From positions 1-17,325 of the forward strand of contig JABHUV010000146.1 in the NCBI GenBank assembly GCA_018658605.1: a DNA stretch of 17,325 nucleotides, in the 5' to 3' direction. Position numbers and translations under genes: made by a program. Below are positions 1 to 7,761 of the stretch, piece by piece. Source of the DNA: Planctomycetaceae bacterium. GTDB lineage: Bacteria > Planctomycetota > Planctomycetia > Pirellulales > Pirellulaceae. Every line of letters begins with the position of its first letter. Position 1 is the first letter of the stretch. The notes under the pieces were generated by a model, which saw only the letters and a list, made by a program, of their open reading frames with translations, had not been told where the DNA came from and did not search any database.

Positions 1-33
1 CGCCCAGCGGAAACAAAACAGCAACTAGTGTAA
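1..33 (+). CDS. Possible C-terminal end of an upstream plus-strand gene (partial)
   Basis: Frame 1 is open from the window edge and ends with TAA at 31-33, giving ten residues (RPAETKQQLV). A strong hairpin followed by a T-run on the plus strand starts 27 bp later, which is what one expects after a plus-strand gene. The piece is too short for any family assignment, and another frame is also open, so this is an inference from layout only. Confidence 0.25.
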   Translation, partial: RPAETKQQLV

Positions 34-60
34 GTGGTTCCCCCCCCTCGCACTATCTCC

Positions 61-101
61 AACCTCGGTAATAGCTCAATCGGCGAACTATTGCCGAGGT
101 T
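61..101 (+). terminator. Hairpin, likely intrinsic terminator between convergent genes
   Basis: The arms 61-74 and 88-101 are complementary over 14 bp with one G-U-type pair, enclosing a 13-nt loop. On the plus strand the right arm runs into TTTT (100-103), so it fits best as a terminator for a gene entering from the left. On the minus strand it lies about 47 bp beyond the ftr stop and could also end that transcript, although no T-tract follows in that direction. Confidence 0.5.
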
Positions 102-147
102 TTGCTGCGCAGAGTCATCCACGGTTTCTTTTCCTAGAAACGGTCAC

Positions 148-1038
148 CTATGACCCTAGAACTTCATGCAAGTGAAAATGGTATTTACCAAGTTCACCTC
201 CATAGTTCCCAGCTCCTATTTGCAGAATACAATCTCCAGCAACCGCTCGCGCAGCTACTGCCATCCCATTCGCAACCGTTTCTTCGTCCACTCCATCCAC
301 AACAATTTCAAAAGCAGCGACTGTCTCAGCCAACAACTTTGATTCAACACGTCCTCGTAGCGTCGGACAATATGCTTCGGCTGTGGAAGCCGGTAATGCT
401 TTATAGACTGAACCAACTTTACTGCCACTTCGAGCTACACCACCTGGGAATGGTGCAATTACACCTTTACAAGCGGCAACAGCTTCAGCACCTCGGCGAG
501 CAGCTGCCAGCGCCGCAGTCTTACAGGAACTCTGGAAAATAATATTTCCGCCACCAACTCCTCGACCTACATTCAAGGTATCTTGAACTAAGAACTCGCC
601 ATCCATGACCGGAACACGCCAATAGCGTCTATCGGCGACCATTTTCGCTTTTTGAAATCCATCACCAAAAAACCGGATTTTTTTCCCTAAGCCAATTCGC
701 ACTTCTGAATCTGGATTGCCGTCATAAACTGCTGTCGATGGACATGTCATGACACATTGCCCAACTCGATTCGGTACTGCTTTCTGTAGCGCGTCCGCTG
801 AGAACCCGAAAACCAGCACCTCGGCACCAATCCGCCCATCAGGCGTATCAACCGGATCAAGTCGAGTGGAAATGCCGGTTTCAGCATCACAAGAAATTAC
901 CGAAGCGCTGTATCCTGTTACTTCGTTTAGAGCTGCATTGAGCCAGTGTTCATCTGCGGCCGTAATAATCAAATTAACAAAATGCATCGGAAATGCTTCT
1001 GCAAATGTTTCTTGAATTTCCGTGTCACCTATCTTCAC
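148..1038 (-). CDS. ftr: Formylmethanofuran:tetrahydromethanopterin formyltransferase
   Basis: The 296-residue product matches Ftr (FhcD in methylotrophic bacteria), which transfers the formyl group between methanofuran and tetrahydromethanopterin in the cytoplasm. In bacteria it usually runs toward formyl-methanofuran and formate during formaldehyde oxidation. Recognisable family blocks, in order, are AEAFPM (13-18), GQCVMTCPSTAVYDG (93-107), a GKK-RFFGDG stretch (118-127), VPVMDGEF (142-149), VGGGN (161-165), PFPGGVARSGSKVGS (196-210), YCPTLR (223-228) and AGNYGG (276-281). Length is normal for the family and no signal peptide or membrane segment is present. The start is GTG, supported by a good ribosome-binding site. 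The rest of the pathway (fhcA, fhcB, fhcC, mch, mtdB, fae) is not in this window, so ftr stands alone here between unrelated genes. Confidence 0.95.
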   Translation of the reverse strand: MKIGDTEIQETFAEAFPMHFVNLIITAADEHWLNAALNEVTGYSASVISCDAETGISTRLDPVDTPDGRIGAEVLVFGFSADALQKAVPNRVGQCVMTCPSTAVYDGNPDSEVRIGLGKKIRFFGDGFQKAKMVADRRYWRVPVMDGEFLVQDTLNVGRGVGGGNIIFQSSCKTAALAAARRGAEAVAACKGVIAPFPGGVARSGSKVGSVYKALPASTAEAYCPTLRGRVESKLLAETVAAFEIVVDGVDEETVANGMAVAARAVAGDCILQIGAGNYGGELGKYHFHLHEVLGS

Positions 1039-1151
1039 TTAAGTACTCTCCAATTCAAACCAATGTTACCCTCAGCAAACAACATCTTCATAATGACTCG
1101 CATCGGGAAGCTTGCCAAGTGCAAACGGTAGCAACGAATTTTCGGCTGCAT
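1035..1151 (-). other. Candidate 38-codon leader ORF overlapping the ftr start
   Basis: An ATG at 1151-1149 opens a 38-codon frame ending in TGA at 1037-1035, which overlaps the ftr GTG as GTGA. That geometry is typical of translational coupling. A purine-rich AAGAGGAG sits directly against the ATG, too close for an ideal Shine-Dalgarno. The predicted peptide resembles nothing I recognise. A second minus-strand frame covers the same DNA (about 1072-1218, 48 codons from the ATG at 1218) and reads more like a protein tail, ending in HYEDVVC. At most one is likely real, and both may be chance. Confidence 0.2.
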
Positions 1152-1248
1152 CTCCTCTTAATATGCGTATATACTTTAGATGTGCATCACGCCAAAACAG
1201 ATTAATCCAATAAGACATCACAATTAGCAATAGAAAGGTCTTTTTAAC
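1039..1248. promoter_or_regulatory. Divergent intergenic region between ftr and the DnaJ-like gene
   Basis: About 210 bp separate two divergent start codons, so promoters for both directions should lie here. The only plus-strand core-like hexamer I can point to is TATACT at 1170-1175, without a convincing -35 element. AAAGG at 1234-1238 lies ten bases before the GTG at 1249 and could be its ribosome-binding site. I see no clear operator palindrome. Confidence 0.4.
1046..1051 (-). promoter_or_regulatory. Shine-Dalgarno site fixing the GTG start of ftr
   Basis: On the minus strand GGAGAG lies seven bases upstream of the GTG at 1038. The translation from that GTG begins directly with the conserved Ftr N-terminus, so this site supports GTG rather than an internal ATG. 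Confidence 0.7.
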
Positions 1249-1989
1249 GTGACGGAGCAATTCGATCCTTATCGAAAGTGGCTTGGTATTCCCGACCAGA
1301 CACAGCATCCCCATCATTATCAATTACTCGGTCTTGCGCTTTTTGAGGATGATCCCGACGTCATTGAAAATGCGGCGAACAGGCAGATGACCCACATCCG
1401 ATCATTTCAAACCGGTCAATACGCAAGTTATTCTCAAGACTTATTAAACGAAATTTCCCGAGCCAAAATCTGCTTATTACGACCAGATTCAAAAGCGAAC
1501 TACGACTTACAACTGCAAACCAAATTAAAAGCCACCACATCCCATCCACGGATGGATCCAATGATTCCAGTTGCTACAACAGCCATTCCGGTCGCTACAG
1601 CAGCTAACACTGAAGTGGCGACACCTGTTAGAGCAGCAGCATCGACTGAACAAGCAACACCTGTTCGTCCAGACAACCCGTTAAATGAGTTATCTAGCCA
1701 AGTAACCATCGGATCCAGTGCCGTTTCCCACCGAGCACGCACGCGGAAATCCAATGCTGGATTACCATGGCTGATGGCCTTAGGTGCACTCGTCGGCGTA
1801 GGTCTCCTTGTCGTAGTTCTCATGTTCCTATTAAACAATCCAAACGGAGCGTTCCCTTGGGGAAACGGAGCGTTCCCTTGGCGAAACGAAGTGATCCCCA
1901 ATCCAAACGAAGCGATCCCCAATCCAAACGAAGCGATCCCCAATCCAAACGAAGCGATCCCCAAACCAAACGAAGCGATCCCTGAATAG
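1249..1989 (+). CDS. Planctomycete DnaJ-like-module membrane protein with C-terminal heptad repeat
   Basis: The product has 246 residues. Residues 5-88 (FDPYRKWLGIP, then HYQLLGL, then LLNEISRAKICLLRP and YD) match a module common at the N-terminus of planctomycete proteins. It resembles a degenerate J-domain: the YxLLGL opening and the LxxP..K..YD closing are there, but the HPD tripeptide needed to stimulate DnaK is absent. A low-complexity linker rich in Ala, Thr, Pro and Val follows (about 100-160). A basic patch (RTRK, 164-167) precedes one membrane helix (about 172-195), which predicts a cytoplasmic N-terminus and an external tail. The tail (197-245) is seven tandem seven-residue units of NPNEAIP type. 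GTG is the start, and it fits where the module normally begins. Function is unknown; an adaptor or scaffold role at the membrane is only a guess. It may be co-transcribed with the dehydrogenase 31 bp downstream. Confidence 0.75.
   Translation: MTEQFDPYRKWLGIPDQTQHPHHYQLLGLALFEDDPDVIENAANRQMTHIRSFQTGQYASYSQDLLNEISRAKICLLRPDSKANYDLQLQTKLKATTSHPRMDPMIPVATTAIPVATAANTEVATPVRAAASTEQATPVRPDNPLNELSSQVTIGSSAVSHRARTRKSNAGLPWLMALGALVGVGLLVVVLMFLLNNPNGAFPWGNGAFPWRNEVIPNPNEAIPNPNEAIPNPNEAIPKPNEAIPE
1837..1983 (+). repeat. Seven tandem 21-bp units coding for a seven-residue repeat
   Basis: Units start at 1837, 1858, 1879, 1900, 1921, 1942 and 1963, and the array ends five residues' worth of bases before the stop codon (GAA TAG follows). 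Units 4, 5 and 6 are identical, unit 7 differs by two bases, and units 1-3 are more diverged (FPWGNG and FPWRNE variants). The period is a multiple of three, so changes in copy number keep the frame. The gradient from diverged to identical units suggests recent expansion at the 3' side by slippage or unequal recombination. Confidence 0.95.
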
Positions 1990-2020
1990 CACTCACACTC
2001 TCAAATGGGGATTTTCTGAT

Positions 2021-2974
2021 ATGACCAATCTTCGTATTCTGCTTACTGATGTTGCTTGGCCCGACACAAATATTGAACAATCATTGTGTGCAAATGCCGA
2101 TTGCGAACTTATTTTAGCGCCAAGTACGGATGAATCAACATTAACAGAACTGGCTAAAAACGCAGATGCAATTGTCACCTGTTGGGCCGAAGTAACCGCA
2201 GGAGTGATTGCTGCAACTCAAGGACGTTGCCAAGTAGTCAGTCGATTAGGAATCGGACTTGATAACATCGACGTGAGCTATTGTACGCAACATCAAATCC
2301 CCGTCACCAACATTCCAGATTACTGTTTGCAGGAAGTTGCTGAACATCCCCTCGCGTCCATTTTCACTTTGGGCCGACAACTTGGTACATTTCACTTACG
2401 CACAAAAAACAATGACTATCAACGAGCGGTTGAGCCGCCTATTCGCCGCATTCAAGGCCAAACGTTGGGCATTGTTGGGCTAGGTAATATTGGCCAACGA
2501 GTAGCCTCTCTAGCAAATGCCGTAGGGCTAAACGTCATCGGTACTCGACGTGACATGACGCAAGCGATCGCCGGCGTCCGACTCACAAATTTCGATGAGT
2601 TGATTAATATCAGCGACTTCGTTTCGCTGCATTTACCACTCACACATGATACTCAGTACATGTTAGGGGCTCCTCAATTCACGGCAATGAAGAACAGTGC
2701 CTTTCTAATTAACACCGCCCGCGGAGGGCTCGTCGACCACGCTTCGCTAGACGCTGCACTTAAGAATAAACAGATTGCCGGTGCTGCTTTAGATGTACAG
2801 GATCCTGAACCTCCCGATCTGACAACCCCGCCTTACAATGATCCACGCGTAATTGTTACACCTCACACAGCATTTATTTCTGAAGAATCCATAATCGACC
2901 TCCGCTCTCGCTGTTTTGAAAACACACTCAGTATCTTATCTGGTGCCCCGGGCAAATACGTCGTTAATCTTTAA
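2021..2974 (+). CDS. D-isomer-specific 2-hydroxyacid dehydrogenase (phosphoglycerate dehydrogenase-like)
   Basis: This 317-residue cytoplasmic protein has the single-copy catalytic plus NAD-binding layout of the D-2-hydroxyacid dehydrogenase family, which interconverts 2-oxoacids and D-2-hydroxyacids with NAD(P)H. The dinucleotide-binding loop is GLGNIG (153-158). The catalytic trio is visible: Arg234 in NTARGG, Glu263 in DPEPP and His282 in TPHTAF. The SRLGIGLDNID block (74-84) is also typical. It lacks the C-terminal ACT domain of full SerA, so serine biosynthesis is not implied. The substrate could be glyoxylate, hydroxypyruvate or another 2-oxoacid. ATG at 2021 has a GGGG stretch about ten bases upstream. 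Cofactor choice cannot be called firmly, although Arg176-Arg177 just after the second beta strand might favour NADP. Confidence 0.88.
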   Translation: MTNLRILLTDVAWPDTNIEQSLCANADCELILAPSTDESTLTELAKNADAIVTCWAEVTAGVIAATQGRCQVVSRLGIGLDNIDVSYCTQHQIPVTNIPDYCLQEVAEHPLASIFTLGRQLGTFHLRTKNNDYQRAVEPPIRRIQGQTLGIVGLGNIGQRVASLANAVGLNVIGTRRDMTQAIAGVRLTNFDELINISDFVSLHLPLTHDTQYMLGAPQFTAMKNSAFLINTARGGLVDHASLDAALKNKQIAGAALDVQDPEPPDLTTPPYNDPRVIVTPHTAFISEESIIDLRSRCFENTLSILSGAPGKYVVNL

Positions 2975-3160
2975 ACATCACCAACGACCACTTACGGGAA
3001 AATCCTTGTTACTTTGTGACCCCCAGTAGACTTAGACTCATCAATACAAATCACGTTCTCGCATTACCATTGTAGCGCATTACATAGAAACAAAACTCAA
3101 AATCCGTTATCCTAATAGATAGATGTTTGCCTGTTAAAACCTCAAAATCAATGAATTACA
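2975..3160 (+). promoter_or_regulatory. Probable promoter region of the cytochrome/DUF1501 gene set
   Basis: These 186 bp are AT-rich and contain no plausible gene. An eight-base direct repeat, CGCATTAC, occurs at 3060-3067 and 3076-3083, a 16-bp period that could be a regulator site or chance. No clear sigma-70 pair and no ribosome-binding site stand out before the ATG at 3161. No terminator hairpin is seen after the dehydrogenase, so read-through from upstream is possible. Confidence 0.3.
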
Positions 3161-6100
3161 ATGCGCCTTTGCCATCTCATTACAATCCTCGTTGGTAACC
3201 TAATAGCAATAACAATCGTAGCCGAAGACGATATTGACTATATTCGTCAAATCAAGCCATTGTTGATCGAGCATTGTGCGGATTGTCATAATGCGGACCT
3301 GCAGGAATCGGGTTATCGTGTTGATGTCGGCGCTTTACTTGTTCGTGGCGGTGATCGCGGATCTACGGTCATCTCTGGCAAGCCAAACGATAGCTTATTA
3401 ATAACAGCACTACGTGGTACCAGCGAGATACCGCAAATGCCACTCGATCTAGAACCACTTTCCACACACCAGATCGACCTCATTGCTAAATGGATTGAAC
3501 AAGGGGCCAAGCTCCCGGATTCAGAAAAAGTTGATCCTACAGTTCGACGACAAAGCGAACACTGGGCCTTTCAACCTGTTGTTCGACCGACGTTACCGTC
3601 ACCGAAAAACAAGCATCTAGCACATAACCCAATTGATTTATTTGTCCTCGCTAAGCTTCAAGACGAAGGTCTCGAGCCATCCCCGACAGCTGACCGTAGC
3701 ACACTAGTTCGCAGACTTTATCTTGATTTGCTCGGCATTCCACCAACGATTGAACAAATCAACAAATTTGTCGACAATAACAATCCAGCGGCCTATGAAG
3801 AACTCGTTGACGATATCCTAGCTTCACCTCGCTATGGTGAACGTTGGGGGCGCCATTGGCTGGATCTCGCACGTTATGCTGATTCCAATGGCTTTACCGT
3901 CGACGGATCACGCGAGATTTGGAAGTATCGTGAGTGGGTAATTCATGCACTCAATCAAGACATGCCCTTTGATCAATTTACGACCGAACAAATGGCGGGG
4001 GACTTGCTGCCAGATCATACCAATGAGCAATTGATTGCCACGGGTTTCCATCGCAACACTCTTATTAATCAAGAGGGTGGCACGAGCGACGAACAGTTTC
4101 GAGTAGAAGCAGTGGTTGACCGAGTGAACACGACTAGCGGTGTTTACTTAGGGCTTACCATTGGGTGTGCTCAATGTCACCAGCACAAATTTGACCCCAT
4201 TTCTCAGCGCGATTTCTACGAGCTGTATGCGATTTTTAACAATTGCCAAGACAATAACGATGCCGCTGGTTCTGGGCCAATCATCCAAGTCCCATCACAA
4301 CGCCAATTAGAACTTGGCAAAAGTCTCCAAACACAATTGACGGCAGCGGAAACACCCTTGGCAAAGCATGACAAACAATTTGCCGCTGGTTTTAGTGAAT
4401 GGAAGAAGACACTTGCCCAAGTGGAAACAATTATCTGGAGTACACTTCAACCTGAATCATGGACAACTGCCAACGGAGCGGTATTAAACATCGTCAATGA
4501 AAATCAATTGCTTGTAGACTTTAGTATTCCTGCCAATGACACCTATACGGTGCATTATTCGTCATCGCCACAACGCATAACCGCAATACGACTAGAACCC
4601 AAGACACATAGTAATCTTCCCCAAGGTGGACCTGGGCGAGCGAGTAACGGAAATTTTGTGCTCTCGGAATTCAAGGCATATCTGACAACGGCTGAGGGAA
4701 CGCGAAAAGAGCTGCCAATTGCCCGTGCCATCGCCGATCATTCTCAAGATGGTTATCCCATTTATCACGCTATCGACAAGCAAGACAAAACTGGATGGGC
4801 AATCAATGTGAATTCCGGCAACGCCAATGTAAACCGCGAAGCGACTTTCTTTCTCGCCGAACCTATTGATATATCAGCAACAGATAAGTTAACCATTGAA
4901 TTAGAACACGCAATTAACGACAAATACCTCATTGGTTGCTTTGCCCTGTCGACCACTTCCGCAAACCCTTCATCGTTACAAGTTCCTGCTAGTATCCAAC
5001 AACTCATCAAGAAAGAAACACGGACTAAGGACGAGGATCAACAAATCGACAAGGCGTACAAACAAACGGACCTCACACGAATATCACTGGTTAAAGTCGT
5101 CGATAGTATTAAAGCTCAAATCAACACTCACAAGAAGTCAATTCCATCCACAATGATCTTGCGTGAACTGGAAAAATCTCGCACCACACATATACAAATC
5201 CGCGGGGATTATTTACGTACGGGCGCAGTTGTTCAACCCGGCGTACCGGCAGTGTTACCGCCAATCACCATAGACGACCGCTCTATCAACCGCTTAGATT
5301 TTGCGCAATGGCTTACCAACGATGAGAACCCGTTGACGGCCCGTGTCACCGTCAATCGATATTGGCAACGGTTCTTTGGTTTAGGAATTGTAGAAACTGA
5401 AAATGATTTTGGAACACAAGGTTCTAGACCCTCACACCCTGCATTACTAGATTGGCTCGCCAGCGAATTCCGTGATAACCACTGGGGTATAAAGTCACTA
5501 CATCGATTAATCGTCACCTCGGCAACCTACCAACAAACTTCCATAGTCTCCGCAGAACTCATTGCCAGAGATCCTCGTAATCGGTTGTTGGCGCGACAGT
5601 CAAGAATCCGCTTAGAAGCAGAAATTATTCGAGATGCAAGTATCCAATCTGCCGGAGTCCTTTCCACCAAGATTGGGGGACGAGGAGTTTATCCTCCTCA
5701 ACCTGCTGGCATTTACGTACAAACTCAACAAAAAAAAGCGTGGCCTGAAAGCCAAGGCAATGATCGATTTCGTCGCGGCATGTATATTTTCTTTTGGCGC
5801 TCAAGTCCCTATCCGTTGATGCCGACATTTGACGCACCTGAAGCAAATGTAACATGTACTCGTCGTTCCCGATCTAACACGCCACTGCAAGCATTAACGC
5901 TGGCAAATGACCGTTCGTTTTTTGAATTCGCACAATTACTCGCTGAGAAAATTTTGCAATCTAACACAACATCTGATGCCGACCGTATTCAACTAGCGAT
6001 GCAACGGACGCTAGCACGCGATCCAACTCCATTTGAACAAACCCGTTTACAAGCATTTATAGACGCTCAAAAAACTTGGTATGCCAAGAATCCACAACAC

Positions 6101-6217
6101 GCAAAAACAGTTGCACCCGATTTCATTCCATCCGATTGGAAAGTATCCGATGCCGCTGCTTGGACAGCACTGTCTCGTGTTCTGTTGAACCTAGATGAAT
6201 TTATTACTCGCGAGTAA
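3161..6217 (+). CDS. PSCyt1-DUF1549-DUF1553 cytochrome-like protein, pair 1
   Basis: The 1018-residue product starts with a Sec-type signal peptide (about 1-21). A planctomycete cytochrome c domain (PSCyt1, about 25-115) follows, with heme motif CADCH (39-43) and a candidate axial Met93 in QMPL. DUF1549 (about 156-362) contains the family hallmark GERWGRHWLDLARYADSNG and a second motif, CAQCHQHKFDP (336 onward). An inserted beta-rich segment (about 430-605) resembles a discoidin/F5-8-type carbohydrate-binding fold by its IRLEP...GPGRASNGNFVLSEF pattern. DUF1553 (about 705-1018) contains NPLTARVTVNRYWQRFFG. Planctomycetes hold many paralogues, usually followed by a DUF1501 gene as here, 8 bp downstream. 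Periplasmic redox chemistry coupled to breakdown of a complex substrate is a common proposal, but no reaction is established. The signal peptide supports the ATG at 3161. Confidence 0.92.
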   Translation: MRLCHLITILVGNLIAITIVAEDDIDYIRQIKPLLIEHCADCHNADLQESGYRVDVGALLVRGGDRGSTVISGKPNDSLLITALRGTSEIPQMPLDLEPLSTHQIDLIAKWIEQGAKLPDSEKVDPTVRRQSEHWAFQPVVRPTLPSPKNKHLAHNPIDLFVLAKLQDEGLEPSPTADRSTLVRRLYLDLLGIPPTIEQINKFVDNNNPAAYEELVDDILASPRYGERWGRHWLDLARYADSNGFTVDGSREIWKYREWVIHALNQDMPFDQFTTEQMAGDLLPDHTNEQLIATGFHRNTLINQEGGTSDEQFRVEAVVDRVNTTSGVYLGLTIGCAQCHQHKFDPISQRDFYELYAIFNNCQDNNDAAGSGPIIQVPSQRQLELGKSLQTQLTAAETPLAKHDKQFAAGFSEWKKTLAQVETIIWSTLQPESWTTANGAVLNIVNENQLLVDFSIPANDTYTVHYSSSPQRITAIRLEPKTHSNLPQGGPGRASNGNFVLSEFKAYLTTAEGTRKELPIARAIADHSQDGYPIYHAIDKQDKTGWAINVNSGNANVNREATFFLAEPIDISATDKLTIELEHAINDKYLIGCFALSTTSANPSSLQVPASIQQLIKKETRTKDEDQQIDKAYKQTDLTRISLVKVVDSIKAQINTHKKSIPSTMILRELEKSRTTHIQIRGDYLRTGAVVQPGVPAVLPPITIDDRSINRLDFAQWLTNDENPLTARVTVNRYWQRFFGLGIVETENDFGTQGSRPSHPALLDWLASEFRDNHWGIKSLHRLIVTSATYQQTSIVSAELIARDPRNRLLARQSRIRLEAEIIRDASIQSAGVLSTKIGGRGVYPPQPAGIYVQTQQKKAWPESQGNDRFRRGMYIFFWRSSPYPLMPTFDAPEANVTCTRRSRSNTPLQALTLANDRSFFEFAQLLAEKILQSNTTSDADRIQLAMQRTLARDPTPFEQTRLQAFIDAQKTWYAKNPQHAKTVAPDFIPSDWKVSDAAAWTALSRVLLNLDEFITRE

Positions 6218-6225
6218 CCACTGTT

Positions 6226-7680
6226 ATGAATTCAAATTCCCGCAACATTCAAAACCATCTCAACGTGCGTCAGCAAACTCGTCGCCATTTTTTTGGCAGC
6301 GCCGGTGTAAATCTCGGATCGCTCGGTCTAGCTTCCTTACTGCTTGGCGACGATCTACAGGCCCAGTCCACCCCCTCAATATCTACTAACGAAGCACACT
6401 TTACACCCAAAGCCAAGCGTGTCATTCATTTGTTTATGGCTGGAGGCCCAAGTCAACTCGAATTATTTGACTACAAACCCAAACTACAAGAGATGCATGG
6501 GCAGGTCATTCCTGAATCCTACGTTGAAGGAAAGAATTTTGCATTCATTAAGAAGGACGCCACCCTATTAGGCACCCAGCGTAAATTTAGACGCTACGGG
6601 CAATCTGGACTTGAAATATCCGAACTACTGCCCCATCTTGGCAAGCATGCCGACGATATCGCCATCATTCGCTCTATGAAAACCGAAGTGTTCAATCATG
6701 GGCCAGCAAAATTATTTACCAATACGGGTTTTCAACGATTTGGCCGACCCTCAATGGGCGCTTGGGTAACATATGGAATCGGGTCCGAATCAAAAGATCT
6801 ACCAGGATTTTTAGTGATGCACTCAGGTCCTCGTGGTCCTCGTGGCGGTACGCCATTGTGGGGAAGCGGGTTTCTGCCAACCACGTATCAAGGAGTACCG
6901 TTATTAAACAACGCGGATCCCATTCTTAATCTATCCACGCCCGCTGGAATTGAGTCACAGGGACAAGCGGAGTTCATCGATACGGTCAGCGACCTAAATA
7001 ACGCTAGGCTACAACAAGTCGGTGACCCTGAAATCGCAACACGTATTGCCACATATGAAATGGCCTATCGTATGCAAAGTAGTGCACCGGAGCTAATGGA
7101 TCTTAAGAGTGAAACGCAAGAAACACTCACTGCTTACGGGATTACAGATCCCGCTAAACCCTCATTTGCGCGAAATTGCCTGCTCGCTCGGCGACTCATT
7201 GAACGGGGTACTCGATTCGTCCAATTGTTTCACACCGACTGGGACCATCACGGTAATGCCGGTACTAACCTAGGCATACCTCTCGAACAACGTTGTGCCG
7301 AAACGGACCAACCCACCGCGGCGCTAATTCAAGATCTCAAAAATCGTGGGATGCTCGAGGATACGATCGTAATGTGGGGTGGCGAATTTGGCAGAACACC
7401 ACAGGGCGAACCACGCGAAAAAACCCCCGGTCGTGATCACCATATCGATGCGTATTCGATGTGGCTCTGTGGCGGAGGAATCAAAGGGGGAGTCAGTGTC
7501 GGCCAAACAGACGAACTCGGGTATTACGCAGTTGAGGATATCGTACCTGTCCATGACCTACAAGCAACCGTACTGCATTGCCTCGGATTAGATCACAAGA
7601 GGCTAACTTATCGATTTCAAGGCCGTGATTACCGACTCACCGATGTCGGTGGAAACGTCGTTACAAAAATCCTCACCTGA
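6226..7680 (+). CDS. DUF1501 family protein with Tat signal, pair 1
   Basis: This 484-residue protein opens with a twin-arginine signal (TRRHFFGSAG, Arg19-Arg20) followed by a hydrophobic stretch and a cleavage region near QAQS (45-48), so it should be exported folded. The body is DUF1501, a family related to sulfatases and alkaline phosphatases. Landmarks are MAGGPSQLELFDYKP (71-85), GRPSMGAWV, TDWDHHGN, GEFGRTP (386-392), GRDHH (402-406), GGGIKGG and a closing YRFQGRDYRLTDVGG block. The Asp and His residues in these blocks are the likely metal ligands, but the substrate is unknown. It begins only 8 bp after the cytochrome-like gene and must be co-transcribed with it. No convincing Shine-Dalgarno precedes the ATG, which is common in planctomycetes. 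Confidence 0.93.
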   Translation: MNSNSRNIQNHLNVRQQTRRHFFGSAGVNLGSLGLASLLLGDDLQAQSTPSISTNEAHFTPKAKRVIHLFMAGGPSQLELFDYKPKLQEMHGQVIPESYVEGKNFAFIKKDATLLGTQRKFRRYGQSGLEISELLPHLGKHADDIAIIRSMKTEVFNHGPAKLFTNTGFQRFGRPSMGAWVTYGIGSESKDLPGFLVMHSGPRGPRGGTPLWGSGFLPTTYQGVPLLNNADPILNLSTPAGIESQGQAEFIDTVSDLNNARLQQVGDPEIATRIATYEMAYRMQSSAPELMDLKSETQETLTAYGITDPAKPSFARNCLLARRLIERGTRFVQLFHTDWDHHGNAGTNLGIPLEQRCAETDQPTAALIQDLKNRGMLEDTIVMWGGEFGRTPQGEPREKTPGRDHHIDAYSMWLCGGGIKGGVSVGQTDELGYYAVEDIVPVHDLQATVLHCLGLDHKRLTYRFQGRDYRLTDVGGNVVTKILT

Positions 7681-7761
7681 TCGGTCTACCAACTGGCTCA
7701 ACAGACCAAACAATTAACTCAAACATCCTAGCTACCCAGTATCGATTCCAAGTAAATATTC
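7681..7761. other. 81-bp spacer between the two cytochrome/DUF1501 pairs
   Basis: The spacer holds only a weak five-base inverted repeat (GGTCT at 7683-7687 and AGACC at 7703-7707, 15-nt loop) with no T-tract. I see no firm promoter or terminator, so pair 2 may be read from the same transcript as pair 1 or from a weak internal promoter. Confidence 0.3.

Noticed and set aside
40..47. Run of eight C as a phase-variation tract
   Set aside because: It lies outside any identified coding sequence and no gene or promoter is positioned to be switched by its length.
150..542. A 130-codon open frame on the plus strand opposite ftr
   Set aside because: It lies entirely antisense to a confidently identified gene; its Gln/Leu-rich product looks like a shadow frame and resembles no family.
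1500..1964. Minus-strand frame with a striking Gly-Ile-Ala-Ser-Phe repeat
   Set aside because: It is the antisense reading of the 21-bp tandem repeat in the DnaJ-like gene; because the period is a multiple of three, several frames stay open across the repeat.
1837..1983. CRISPR-like array
   Set aside because: The units are contiguous with no spacers, coding and in frame, so this is a tandem repeat in a protein tail.
4440..4970. Insert in the pair 1 cytochrome-like protein as a mobile element
   Set aside because: The frame is continuous, no terminal repeats are seen, and the segment has the pattern of a beta-sandwich domain common in this family.
7683..7707. Inverted repeat after the first DUF1501 gene as a terminator
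   Set aside because: The stem is only five base pairs with a 15-nt loop and no T-run follows.
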